Origin: SELP01 sp035969385
Lineage (GTDB): Bacteria; Pseudomonadota; Alphaproteobacteria; Rhodobacterales; Rhodobacteraceae
Reading direction: 5' to 3'
NCBI RefSeq assembly: GCF_035969385.1
Contig: NZ_JAYKKJ010000002.1
Location: forward strand, 248,001 to 312,000
Length of the DNA stretch: 64,000 nucleotides
The position numbers and the translations under genes were made by a program. Of this stretch, positions 24,361-32,336 are shown piece after piece (the first letter of the stretch is position 1; each line of letters opens with the position of its first letter). The notes under the pieces are model-generated. The model was not told where the DNA came from, did not search any database, and saw only the letters and a list, made by a program, of their open reading frames with translations.

Positions 24361-25203
24361 ATGAAGATTTTTATCCACGAAGACTTTACCCTAGCCAAGT
24401 TGCCCTCCTTTGTTGGCTACCACTTGCAGATATTCACCTCTGGGCGTGTCAAGATCAGCCTTCAACACACCGGGACACGGAAGACAGACTATTTTGCCTC
24501 GGCACCGAAGCGAGATCGCGAAGGCTACCTCCGTCAGAAAGCTAGGTCGCAAGACTTGGCCCAACGCCACTTCGAGATTGTCGATAACTTGCTTGCCTCA
24601 TTTCCCGACGCTCGGGTCTTCCGCGTCCACGGAAAGGGAGATGCGAACGACACAGCCGACAATGCGCATGTCGTCGCATCCATCAGAGAAGAAAGTGTGT
24701 GGGTTGTCATGTCGACCGTGGTCCATAAGTGGCGTGTCCCCAAGGACCACATTTGCGAGTTGCTGCAAGGAACAGGTCCAAGATCCGGACATCCGAGCGT
24801 CTTCAATCAATACATGTCCTGCATCGAGCATGACTGGGACGATGCCGAATTTGACCAATCGGACTATCGCACTCGCCCGAGAAGTTATTACCCAACAGAA
24901 CGGCAAACGTCTCACCGCAACCGCCCTACATCCGTAGCTTCGCCAAGAGCGTTTCGAGCGCCGAGTCTTGGCCTATCTATTGCCGAAGACGACTGCGTAA
25001 TTGACGATCTAGATGAAGATCCGTTGATGTTCACAGATCCTCCAGCCTCTGAACGCTTCGGCAAGCAGGATCTTGGGTTTCCAAGAGATGGCGACCAATT
25101 GCCTGTGAGCGTCAGTGATGAAGTGCCGTCGAGCCAGCCAACGGTGTCGATGGGAAAGAGCAGTTTGTATGGAAAGGAAGGTCTCTGGGCGCAATTGCAG
25201 TAA
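24361..25203 (+). CDS. Unrecognised element A protein
   Basis: The ATG at 24361 (MKIFIHEDFTLAKLPSFVGY) gives 280 aa. The frame extends to 24250 but the extra residues encode the AT-rich leader, so the shorter start is chosen, with AGAGAAAG as a weak ribosome site. The N-terminal 180 residues look globular. The C-terminal 100 are Ser/Pro/Asp-rich and probably disordered, with an acidic patch DDCVIDDLDEDP. No motif of a known family was found. The leader (24300-24360) is extremely AT-rich, with several promoter-like hexamers. It may be regulatory or cargo. Confidence 0.65.
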   Translation: MKIFIHEDFTLAKLPSFVGYHLQIFTSGRVKISLQHTGTRKTDYFASAPKRDREGYLRQKARSQDLAQRHFEIVDNLLASFPDARVFRVHGKGDANDTADNAHVVASIREESVWVVMSTVVHKWRVPKDHICELLQGTGPRSGHPSVFNQYMSCIEHDWDDAEFDQSDYRTRPRSYYPTERQTSHRNRPTSVASPRAFRAPSLGLSIAEDDCVIDDLDEDPLMFTDPPASERFGKQDLGFPRDGDQLPVSVSDEVPSSQPTVSMGKSSLYGKEGLWAQLQ

Positions 25204-25354
25204 CAAGGCTTGGGTCGTGAGGTCCTGCCCATATCTCCACGTAAATTCACATAATAACAATACATTACTGGATTATTCGAGGTTCGCGCTGGGCAAGACT
25301 TCGCTTCCCGACTGAAAAGCTATCCAGCGATAAACTGCGAAACTGAGCGCATCT

Positions 25355-25375
25355 ATGATGGTAACAAACTATCAT
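25355..25375. promoter_or_regulatory. Imperfect palindrome upstream of the small-ORF pair
   Basis: ATGATGGT (25355-25362) and ACTATCAT (25368-25375) are 8-bp inverted arms with one mismatch and a 5-base loop, ending 11 bases before the start codon at 25387. It could be an operator, or a hairpin masking the ribosome site. Confidence 0.4.
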
Positions 25376-25386
25376 GGAGATCGACA

Positions 25387-25620
25387 ATGTTTGCCAACTT
25401 CACGCTGCTCGTCTTTACGGGCGGCGCAATCCGATTTGGTGCAAACCATATCCTATACCGAAGATTTGGGGTTGTGCTCTCGGCACCGCAATTCTTGGCC
25501 GGTGTTCTGGTCTTGGTATCAGCGATGCCCGACTTCCTACAGCCGTTCCGTTTTCCATTACCAACTGGGCTGACGCTTGGGTTGTTCCTGCCTGACCTTC
25601 TACTTGCGAGGCAGAGATGA
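25387..25620 (+). CDS. Small membrane protein, first of a coupled pair
   Basis: This 77-aa hydrophobic protein (MFANFTLLVFTGGAIRFGAN ...) has two or three likely membrane helices and a short basic tail, LLLARQR. A GGAG ribosome site lies just upstream. Its stop codon overlaps the next start (ATGA), which argues that both small genes are real. No family was recognised. The genes' place among integrases suggests cargo or element maintenance. Confidence 0.6.
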   Translation: MFANFTLLVFTGGAIRFGANHILYRRFGVVLSAPQFLAGVLVLVSAMPDFLQPFRFPLPTGLTLGLFLPDLLLARQR

Positions 25621-25820
25621 CTGATCGGCACACACGCATTGCACCGGGCGACCTAGTCATCATTCGGGCGCTGGACGATATTCCGGAACACCTATTCCGG
25701 GTTGCAGTTGCCTACGAAGACTGTGTCGGAGGGTATGCAATTTCCGGACCGCTTGCCGGGGAATATGGCGAGCCTGAATACGAATTGATCCTTCGGGTCC
25801 ATTCACCTTCGGATGAATAG
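25617..25820 (+). CDS. Small soluble protein, second of a coupled pair
   Basis: This 67-aa acidic protein (MTDRHTRIAPGDLVIIRALD ...) has no membrane helix. The IAPGDLVIIRAL opening looks like the first strand of a small SH3-like barrel, but one strand is too little to assign a fold. It is translationally coupled to the membrane protein before it. No family was recognised. Confidence 0.55.
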   Translation: MTDRHTRIAPGDLVIIRALDDIPEHLFRVAVAYEDCVGGYAISGPLAGEYGEPEYELILRVHSPSDE

Positions 25821-25920
25821 GCGCATCAGGGAATAACTTAGTCCCTGCATCGCGCTGATTTTCCACACAAAACCACCCTTCCTTACAGAAAATGGGGCCT
25901 TTGCCCCTATTGGAGACGTT

Positions 25921-27165
25921 ATGTCTACACACATCAAGTATGCCTACAAGCGGCACAACACATGGTTCTATCGTCGAGCCTATCCAGTAAAGCTTCAGCC
26001 ACTTCTGGGATCGTCGCTCAAGCGGTCCCTCCACACCAACGAGGCGAGAGTCGCTGCCCAGAGAGTCGCAGACCTCAACGCGACTTTCACGGCCATCGTG
26101 ACGGAGGCCAGCCACAAGATTGCTTCTGGCGATTCTGGTCAAGTGCCGATCGAGATTGCAGTCACACTGCCCAACTTCCATCGGGCAAGATTGTTGGGTG
26201 ATCAGAAGGCGGCTGATGCGGCATCTGCGTATCTCTCTGAGGCCTCACAGCGCTTGCGTCCTGGAAGCTACAAGTCTGTCCGATATGCGTTGTCCCTACT
26301 CACCTCACACCTTGGGACACGGCAGCTCCGTGATCTCTCTGCCCCCATTGGTAAGGAGGTTCTGGGCTATGTGGGGCGGCTCTCACCCAATGTCCGCAAG
26401 TATAGCGATGCGGAAGGGGCGACACTGGCAGAGTTAGCGACCTTGGCAGAGAAGGCGGAAGGCATCACGCTGACCGCCCAGACGCAGAGACGGATCTGGC
26501 GACAAATGCTCCACTTCCTTGACTGGTGCGTTCAGTCAGGGCGTCTGAAGTGCAATCCTTGGGATGGTCTGCAAGTAAAGGAGCAGGTGGTGGTCAGCCC
26601 CCATCAGGTCCTGACTGACGATCAGGTCGTCCGACTTCTCAACTCGAAGGACAGGGTGCTTCACAGCGCCCTTCTTTTTTGCCTGCTCACAGGTCTGCGC
26701 TCAGGTGAGGTCTGTGGGCTTCTGGCGGAGGATATTCTCTCCAAGGGGAACCTCGGTCGCTTTGTCAGGGTCCAGCCCAACACGGTGCGACAGCTGAAGT
26801 CCCGGGCTGCTGAGCGGGAGGTGCCACTGCACCCAATTCTCGAGCAGCAGTTGGATCGCAATCAGAGTGCTGGGGGGAGGCTCTTTCCCTCCCTGAACGT
26901 GGATCGGGTTGTCAGGCGATATGCCTATCTGCGTAGTCAGCACCCGCAGCTCAGGGGCACCGTGTTCCATTCCACACGGAAGTGGTTCATCACCCAGTGT
27001 GAGCGCACAGGGGCGCCGGAGCACTTCACTGCCTCTCTGGTGGGGCATCAGTCAGCCCGGTCTCAGAACCGGTTGACCTATGGGCTCTACTCGGCTGGGA
27101 TCAGTGACACCCAGAAACGGGAAATCATTGATCAGATCAGGTTGCCGCAGGGGGTGAAGCTATGA
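25921..27165 (+). CDS. Second tyrosine recombinase of element A
   Basis: This 414-aa phage-integrase-family protein has the complete catalytic set: R260 (LTGLRSGEVCGLL), Lys in QLKSRAAE, H350-x-x-R353 (HSTRKW), H376 (LVGHQS) and Y387 (or Y390). The N-terminus (KRHNTWFYRRAYPVKLQPLL) is the usual arm-binding type. It is only distantly like the element A integrase at 22871. It lies 3.2 kb from the att site and has its own overlapping partner gene (27162). It may belong to an older nested element, or act on a site other than tRNA-Leu. GGAGA precedes the ATG. Confidence 0.92.
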   Translation: MSTHIKYAYKRHNTWFYRRAYPVKLQPLLGSSLKRSLHTNEARVAAQRVADLNATFTAIVTEASHKIASGDSGQVPIEIAVTLPNFHRARLLGDQKAADAASAYLSEASQRLRPGSYKSVRYALSLLTSHLGTRQLRDLSAPIGKEVLGYVGRLSPNVRKYSDAEGATLAELATLAEKAEGITLTAQTQRRIWRQMLHFLDWCVQSGRLKCNPWDGLQVKEQVVVSPHQVLTDDQVVRLLNSKDRVLHSALLFCLLTGLRSGEVCGLLAEDILSKGNLGRFVRVQPNTVRQLKSRAAEREVPLHPILEQQLDRNQSAGGRLFPSLNVDRVVRRYAYLRSQHPQLRGTVFHSTRKWFITQCERTGAPEHFTASLVGHQSARSQNRLTYGLYSAGISDTQKREIIDQIRLPQGVKL

Positions 27166-27344
27166 CCTCCGTTCGTATCCCTGACATTGAGACGTTCGAG
27201 GAGCGCGCTGCAATAGCTGAGTATGACGGTGGGCTGACACGGCTGCAGGCTGAGAGCCTAGCTGCTCAGGAGCAGGGCTTCCCCTCCGCTGGGGAATACT
27301 GGCGGTGGCTTGCTGACTATGTGGTCAACAGGAAGATCGGCTAG
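27162..27344 (+). CDS. 60-aa protein coupled to the second recombinase
   Basis: The ATG overlaps the recombinase stop (ATGA). The 60-residue acidic protein (MTSVRIPDIETFEERAAIAE ...) is predicted all-helical, with aromatic residues near the end (GEYWRWLADYV). It is too short for a known recombination directionality factor to be assigned, but position and coupling suggest a recombinase accessory or regulator. No family was recognised. Confidence 0.6.
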   Translation: MTSVRIPDIETFEERAAIAEYDGGLTRLQAESLAAQEQGFPSAGEYWRWLADYVVNRKIG

Positions 27345-27587
27345 TTCGCGATTGACTCCCCTGTCCGGCTGTCCTCAGTGGTGGTCGGGCGGGGGAATGA
27401 GGCTAGATATTTTTTGTTACCAAGTTCGGCATCACTTAACACAGCACCAAGCCGAACCCTGAGCAATTATGGGTTGCACTTACACGCAAAAGCCTCAAAA
27501 TCAGTTAGTTGCTGCGACAGGAAAGCCCACTCTGGGAGGCACCGATGCTTGACGCTGTTCAGATACAACTGAAAGGATTGTTGCTGA
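27345..27587. other. Gene-free gap between the 60-aa gene and the membrane/TerB-like pair
   Basis: The gap contains a 7-bp inverted repeat GTTCGGC/GCCGAAC (27424-27430 and 27451-27457) with a 20-base loop. It presumably holds the promoter of the following pair. Nothing else stands out. Confidence 0.4.
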
Positions 27588-28046
27588 ATGAATATGACTA
27601 ACCCACCAGTCTTCCAGACAAAAAACGACTTAGAGAGCGTCCTGGTGGCGGTCAACGACTCGCTTCCCTTACGAAAGATTGAGGCGATGCTGGAACGCAC
27701 AGACCTTTCCGCTGATGCAAAGTCTATTGCTCTAGAAGTGGCAAGCCAAACAATCGTAGTGGCCGGGCAGATTGTCCAGATTGGGCGGAAAATAGTCAGC
27801 TTTGCGCTGGAACTAGCTAGAACGATTCCGAACACATTGTTTGGTGTTGCATTGGCACTTGTTATTACAGCGCTTGTTGCTGGAATTCCGGTTGTTGGAG
27901 CGCTTCTTGCGGGTCTCCTCAAGTCCATATTGCTCATCTTTGGTATTGCTCAAGGGGCGCTAGCAGACATGAGAAGCGGCGAACTTGGGGCCCGTCTTGA
28001 GAATTTGATAGCGCAGCTGATGCCCCTTAAAGACTTGAGTGCATGA
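27588..28046 (+). CDS. Membrane-inserted protein, partner of the TerB-like gene
   Basis: This 152-aa protein has a soluble helical N-terminus of about 55 residues and then a long hydrophobic stretch (about residues 83-125, FGVALALVITALVAGIPVVG and onward) that can form two membrane helices. A short amphipathic C-terminus follows. It overlaps the next start as ATGA. No family was recognised. A hydrophobic hairpin beside a TerB-like membrane protein suggests a membrane complex. Confidence 0.7.
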   Translation: MNMTNPPVFQTKNDLESVLVAVNDSLPLRKIEAMLERTDLSADAKSIALEVASQTIVVAGQIVQIGRKIVSFALELARTIPNTLFGVALALVITALVAGIPVVGALLAGLLKSILLIFGIAQGALADMRSGELGARLENLIAQLMPLKDLSA

Positions 28047-28894
28047 GCAAACTCCACACAGATCAAGAACTGAGGTCCAGCTTCGGTAAGGTTGAACACG
28101 TCATAGCAGACAGTCTGCGGTTTAAGCGCAAGCTCTCGATTGGCGGCGATGCCTACAAGTCAATCAGGCTTGGAAAGAGCCTTCAGCAGCTTTGGGATGT
28201 TGGTGGCGTAGCAGCTACTGGTGGGACTTTTGCAGCTTCGTCTACTGTCGCCTCAACGTTCTTCAAAACAACTGGCTTCTTAGGGTGGGGAGCCACAGCG
28301 ATAACTCCTGTTGGGTGGGTAATCACAGCGGCTGTCGGCTCTGGAGCTGCTTACTATGGGGTCACGCGACTATTCCGCAAATTTGGGCAAGACCGCGTAG
28401 AAGCCATCCCAAAGTTCATCAATACACCAATTGATTTGCTGGGTGCATCATTGATGGACTTGCTCGGAGCATTGGCATTCAAGGTTACGGCGATCGACGG
28501 CAATGTTGACCCGAGCGAGATCCAGGTCATTCAAGAATACTTCGTGACCGAGTGGGGCTATGACCCGCTATATACAGAAAAGGCGCTTACAGTTCTCTTA
28601 GAGAATTCAGAGCAGAGCCGAATAGCTGACATGATCGAGGAATTTGCATCCTTCATCCACTCAAACCCTGACTGCAACTCCGACGCAATCCACAAGGAGC
28701 TACTGTCCCTCGTTGTACAAGTGGCAGAAGCTGATGGTAAGCTCGACGAACGGGAACAACTGGCGATAGACAAGATGGAACTACTGCTCAAAGAGCATCG
28801 ATCAGCGCTTTTGCCTGTAGGTCGGGTGGTCTCAGCTCCAACCAAGACGCTCAGATGGGTATTGCAAAAACTGTCTAGGCGGAACTCTCGTTAG
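28043..28894 (+). CDS. TerB-like domain protein with N-terminal membrane hairpin
   Basis: This is a 283-aa protein. Residues about 55-110 form a Gly/Ala-rich hydrophobic hairpin (WGATAITPVGWVITAAVG). Residues about 140-245 form an all-helical TerB/DUF533-like domain with both acidic signature loops, IDGNVDPSE and EADGKLDERE. The end is basic. TerB domains are metal-linked stress modules first named from tellurite resistance, and they recur in phage-defence loci such as Shango. The gene is coupled to the upstream membrane gene and is the last of element A. A defence role is inference. Confidence 0.75.
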   Translation: MSKLHTDQELRSSFGKVEHVIADSLRFKRKLSIGGDAYKSIRLGKSLQQLWDVGGVAATGGTFAASSTVASTFFKTTGFLGWGATAITPVGWVITAAVGSGAAYYGVTRLFRKFGQDRVEAIPKFINTPIDLLGASLMDLLGALAFKVTAIDGNVDPSEIQVIQEYFVTEWGYDPLYTEKALTVLLENSEQSRIADMIEEFASFIHSNPDCNSDAIHKELLSLVVQVAEADGKLDEREQLAIDKMELLLKEHRSALLPVGRVVSAPTKTLRWVLQKLSRRNSR

Positions 28895-28951
28895 GTAACG
28901 CCAAGCTAACCATTGGTCTACTTACGAAAACGCATTGACCATCCCAAAATC

Positions 28952-28975
28952 GGGACCACTTTTGGGACCAGTCCT
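28952..28975 (+). repeat. Element A right arm-type repeats, 2 x 12 bp
   Basis: GGGACCACTTTT starts at 28952 and GGGACCAGTCCT at 28964. These are the same unit and same 12-bp phase as the left-end set, 65-82 bp before the att core. Confidence 0.7.
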
Positions 28976-29033
28976 GATCAATTGGCATGACGTAAGTAAC
29001 TATTATTCAATGGTTATTCAGGTTGATAGATTG

Positions 29034-29049
29034 CCTCTCCTGGGCACCA
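29034..29049 (+). repeat. Internal att core between elements A and B
   Basis: This is an exact 16-base copy of the tRNA-Leu 3' end. It is followed by AAAA, which is shared with the copy at 37533 (19 identical bases between these two). It serves as the right end of A and the left end of B. Confidence 0.9.
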
Positions 29050-29108
29050 AAAAACAGTAAGCATTCTGTATAAGATCAATGACTTACATGTTGCTCCGTT
29101 GCTGTAGA

Positions 29109-29128
29109 GGTAACACAAGGGGTAACAC
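29109..29128 (+). repeat. Element B left arm-type repeats
   Basis: GGTAACAC occurs at 29109-29116 and 29121-29128 (12-bp phase), immediately before the integrase start at 29131. Integrase binding here could also autoregulate the int gene. Confidence 0.7.
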
Positions 29129-29130
29129 GT

Positions 29131-30546
29131 ATGTCCGTTGTCGTGATGGAGCTAGGAGCTTTGAGGCTCGTGGCTAAATACGTCTTCCAGAAACAACCTG
29201 GTGGCACCTACTACTTTCGCCGCCGCATCCCTGACGATGTTCTCAAGCTTTACCCAGACAAACCGAACGGGATGTTGGTGTTTTCGCTCAAGACAAGGGA
29301 TCTGAAGAAGGCGGCAAGGCTCGCAAACCAACACGCCACTCGACAAGATGCACTTTGGCTGTCCCATCGTGAAGGCACAGCAAAACATAGCCCGGACCAA
29401 CTGAGGGCTGCAGAAGAGTTGCTGCGTGCTTACCACCTCAAGCCAGGTGACGGTCAAAGAAGCGATATTGAGTTCGCCATATCGCTCTTCGTCGATCACT
29501 TGCACGAGGTTGCAATCACACATGGCGCACCTTCAGATTCGTCTGAGGCCGAGCGTGATGACTCGCATTGGCGCGACTATCTTCCTCCCGTCCACAGGGC
29601 AGCAGGGGATATGCTCTATGGTTCTAAGCGTGTTCCCTTCCTCTCTGAGGCGTTGGTTGATTTCCAACTCCGTCGCCAAGAAGAACTCTCCTCGAAGGCG
29701 GGGAAGGACCGCGCTCGTGTGGTCAACACGTTCATCGAGGGGTTTGGAGACAGACCAATTGATCAATATTCCCGCCAAGACGCAAACGACTTTGTCGCCA
29801 AGCTACACGAGAGAGGGAACTCATCCGAGACCATAAGACGGAGACTCAACTCCATCCGCCCAGTCTTCAAAGATGCCGCGAGGGAGAGTGAGAGACCCGA
29901 CAGAGGTATCTTTGAATCTTTGCTGATCCCCGAACGACCCGATGGCTACAAGGCACGTCTGCCGTTCACAGTCGACGAGATTCGGATGCTCCAAGAAGGT
30001 TGTCGTGAGAAAGATGACGATTTGAGATGGATCGTTGCCATACTCTCTGACACTGGGGCTCGCCTTGCCGAAATCATTGGTTTGCAGATGATCGATGTAG
30101 TTCTGGATGGGCCAGTCCCACACATCAAGATTCGGCCCAATCAGGCACGGTCACTGAAGACAAGTAGTTCAGTACGAGATGTCCCCCTCGTCGGAGAAAG
30201 CCTTTGGGGAGCTGCACGAGCGGTCAAGTATGCCCGCGGGGACTTCCTGTTCCCACGCTACATCGATTTGTCGAGCACTCCTCCGACCAACAAGGCAACA
30301 CACGCCTCCAACACACTCGTCAAATGGATCAAGACGTTCCCGCTTGCAGACAAGGACAGGAAGGTCCCTCATTCCTTCAGACACAGCCTGAGAGATCGCT
30401 TGAGGGCGGTCGAGACTCCGAAAGAGATTTCAGACGCGATCGGCGGCTGGAAGACGAAGGGCGTCGGAGAAGGATATGGCATGGGCTATCAGCTTGAAGT
30501 CCTGAGCAAGTATATGAACATGATCGTCCTCGAGAGTGGTCAATGA
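29131..30546 (+). CDS. Tyrosine-recombinase integrase of element B
   Basis: This 471-aa integrase has N-terminal YVFQKQPGGTYYFRRRIPDD (arm-binding type), a core-binding domain and a catalytic domain. Key residues are R311 (TGARLAEIIGLQ), Lys in RSLKTSSSVRD, H414-x-x-R417 (HSFRH), W440 at the third His/Trp position (GGWKTKG) and Y449. It is similar to the element A integrase in motifs, consistent with the same target tRNA. However, the arm repeats beside it differ in sequence. It starts directly behind the 12-bp-phased repeats and overlaps the polymerase-like gene as ATGA, so the two are made together. Confidence 0.93.
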   Translation: MSVVVMELGALRLVAKYVFQKQPGGTYYFRRRIPDDVLKLYPDKPNGMLVFSLKTRDLKKAARLANQHATRQDALWLSHREGTAKHSPDQLRAAEELLRAYHLKPGDGQRSDIEFAISLFVDHLHEVAITHGAPSDSSEAERDDSHWRDYLPPVHRAAGDMLYGSKRVPFLSEALVDFQLRRQEELSSKAGKDRARVVNTFIEGFGDRPIDQYSRQDANDFVAKLHERGNSSETIRRRLNSIRPVFKDAARESERPDRGIFESLLIPERPDGYKARLPFTVDEIRMLQEGCREKDDDLRWIVAILSDTGARLAEIIGLQMIDVVLDGPVPHIKIRPNQARSLKTSSSVRDVPLVGESLWGAARAVKYARGDFLFPRYIDLSSTPPTNKATHASNTLVKWIKTFPLADKDRKVPHSFRHSLRDRLRAVETPKEISDAIGGWKTKGVGEGYGMGYQLEVLSKYMNMIVLESGQ

Positions 30547-31943
30547 ACGAGAAGTCACAAACTAATCCCGGAGAACTGGACGGCATTTCCGTTGCAGAAG
30601 CAGCCAATCTTCATGGGCATCAGTCGACAGACCTCGGGACGATCTTGAGACAAGCACCAATGGCTACCCTCAATTGGCGTCCTAATTCGGAGGGTGCTCA
30701 GGCTCTCGAAGGAGCGCTACTCGAGAAAACATTGGAGATTGAGAAGCATCTGCAACCAAGACAGCGGGCAAGATCAAAGGATGCAATTACCAACCTCAAA
30801 GCGACTATCAGCGCCTTTGCAGCTGATCTTGTTCGATGGAGCACCTACGGGCCATCAGAAGGCTTCTGTTTCCACAGCAAGCGCATAGACAGCTTCAAGG
30901 ATAGTTTGGTGCAGACTCGGCAGTTCAATGCAGTAGTCAAGTTCTGGCAGGCGGAGGAACTGATTGAGGTCGTCAACGGTTTCCAAGGCAAAACGGATTT
31001 CGACGGAGAAATGATCAATGCCAGAGGCTGGGCAACACGATACCGTGCCAAGTCCGGTTTACTCCTCTTGGCCTCCGAGAATGGGATCACGTCGGAGACC
31101 GTCGCCGACCATTATATCGAAGTCACAGAGGCGATGTTCCCCATCGTCCTTCGCGCCAAGAAGAAGTCCTCTGGAGGGCTAAGATCACAAGGCCGGAAGT
31201 TGAAGGTAGATCAGTCCTGCCCAGTGGTTCGACGACTTGCCTCTGAGGTGATGGAAATCAACGCGTTTCTGAGAGGATACAGCTTCAACCTCGAGGCGCA
31301 GCCAAGTTTTAGACGGATTTTCAACAACGGGGATCAGGAAGACTTCGCTTGGGACCAAGGTGGACGACTATATGCGAACGGCAAGGATAACTTTCAGCAG
31401 TTCCCCTCAGATGATCGAAGCAAGATCACGATCAACGGAGAGAGAACAGTTGAGCTCGACATCCGTTCCAGTCAACTCACGATAGCCTATGGATTGGCCA
31501 AAGAAGACCTGCCATCTGGCGACCTTTACGAGATCGAAGGAATGCCAAGAGAGGTCGTGAAAGGTCTTGTGACAGCTATGATCGGCAAAGGCTCACTCCC
31601 CCTCCGCTGGCCCAGCGCAATAGCCAAAGACTACCTGGAAGAACGAGGGCGAAAGATCAGCTCTGATTTCAAGCTGAAGCATTGTGTAGAACAGTTGCTC
31701 CGGAAACACCCTCTCCTTGCTCGCCTAGAAGCAACCGGATTGGACGTGTATCGTTTGCAGTATGTGGAGTGCGAAATACTCCTCAGGGCTATGCTGAGGC
31801 TATTGAGGGAACACCAGATCCCCTCCCTGCCAGTTCATGACTGTCTGATCGTTCGAGAGAAGGAGAGGTCCGAGGTATTGACGGTCTTGAAAGCAGAGTT
31901 CTTTGAGAGAGTTGGCATCAAGCCTACGGTCACCGAGAAGTAG
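30543..31943 (+). CDS. Superfamily-A polymerase-like protein of mobile elements (TV-Pol type)
   Basis: This is a 466-aa protein whose C-terminal half matches the palm of family A DNA polymerases and T7-like RNA polymerases. GRLYANGKDNFQQFP parallels GRLSSxxPNLQNIP. Motif A is VELDIRSSQL with D306. The helix REVVK (R336-K340) is followed by G348/G350 in the place of motif B, and motif C is LPVHDCLIV with H432-D433. No exonuclease domain is seen; the N-terminal 230 residues are unassigned and could prime. A family of this build (TV-Pol) has been described on transposons and viruses with proposed primase-polymerase activity. Coupling to the integrase suggests element replication before or after excision. 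Strand preference is unknown. Confidence 0.8.
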   Translation: MNEKSQTNPGELDGISVAEAANLHGHQSTDLGTILRQAPMATLNWRPNSEGAQALEGALLEKTLEIEKHLQPRQRARSKDAITNLKATISAFAADLVRWSTYGPSEGFCFHSKRIDSFKDSLVQTRQFNAVVKFWQAEELIEVVNGFQGKTDFDGEMINARGWATRYRAKSGLLLLASENGITSETVADHYIEVTEAMFPIVLRAKKKSSGGLRSQGRKLKVDQSCPVVRRLASEVMEINAFLRGYSFNLEAQPSFRRIFNNGDQEDFAWDQGGRLYANGKDNFQQFPSDDRSKITINGERTVELDIRSSQLTIAYGLAKEDLPSGDLYEIEGMPREVVKGLVTAMIGKGSLPLRWPSAIAKDYLEERGRKISSDFKLKHCVEQLLRKHPLLARLEATGLDVYRLQYVECEILLRAMLRLLREHQIPSLPVHDCLIVREKERSEVLTVLKAEFFERVGIKPTVTEK

Positions 31944-32336
31944 CTTTGGCCTACTCTGGACTAATCCAAGGGAAAGCCATGGTTAGGCAATAGCTACCAT
32001 CTCTACCCACCAACTCCATCAAGTTAACTCTAGTATCCTAAGTGATCTAGAGAGGCGGTCGAGAGCATTACTGTATACGATAAGTTCGATAAATGACAGG
32101 ACGGCCCAAACCTGCCATTCCGATAACACATTCGTCGGTGCGGCGCGGCCCTCCAAAGCCGCCGTTCGCTGCCATCGCTGAATCTGAAGGACCATGGAGG
32201 ACTGGACTGCGGGACAAAAGGTAAATTTGCTGCGGCTGCTCCAAGGTCCGCTTCGGTGCAACTGAAACCGGTAAGGACCCCCTCTCTAGCCCCCGCCGAC
32301 AACATCGAGTTTTGTCGTTTCGATCAGCCCGCCTAA
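31944..32336. other. Gene-free gap between convergent genes
   Basis: Several short minus-strand frames (up to 94 aa) overlap one another here, but none has a ribosome site or a recognisable sequence. I regard the gap as non-coding or degenerate and see no terminator hairpin. Confidence 0.5.

Larger units (their letters stand above)
22697..29049 (+). mobile_element. Integrative element A (about 6.35 kb) in tRNA-Leu
   Basis: It is bounded by CCTCTCCTGGGCACCA in the tRNA 3' end (22681-22696) and its copy at 29034-29049. It carries a tyrosine integrase next to the tRNA, GGGACC repeats spaced 12 bp at both ends, an orphan protein, two coupled small ORFs, a second tyrosine recombinase with a partner, and a membrane/TerB-like pair. 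No conjugation or phage structural genes are present, so it is a small integrative or satellite-type element. Its position next to the tRNA suggests it inserted after element B. Confidence 0.88.
28895..29130. other. Junction of elements A and B
   Basis: The junction holds the right arm repeats of A, the att core (29034-29049), the left arm repeats of B, and presumably the promoter of the element B integrase. It contains no gene. Confidence 0.7.
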
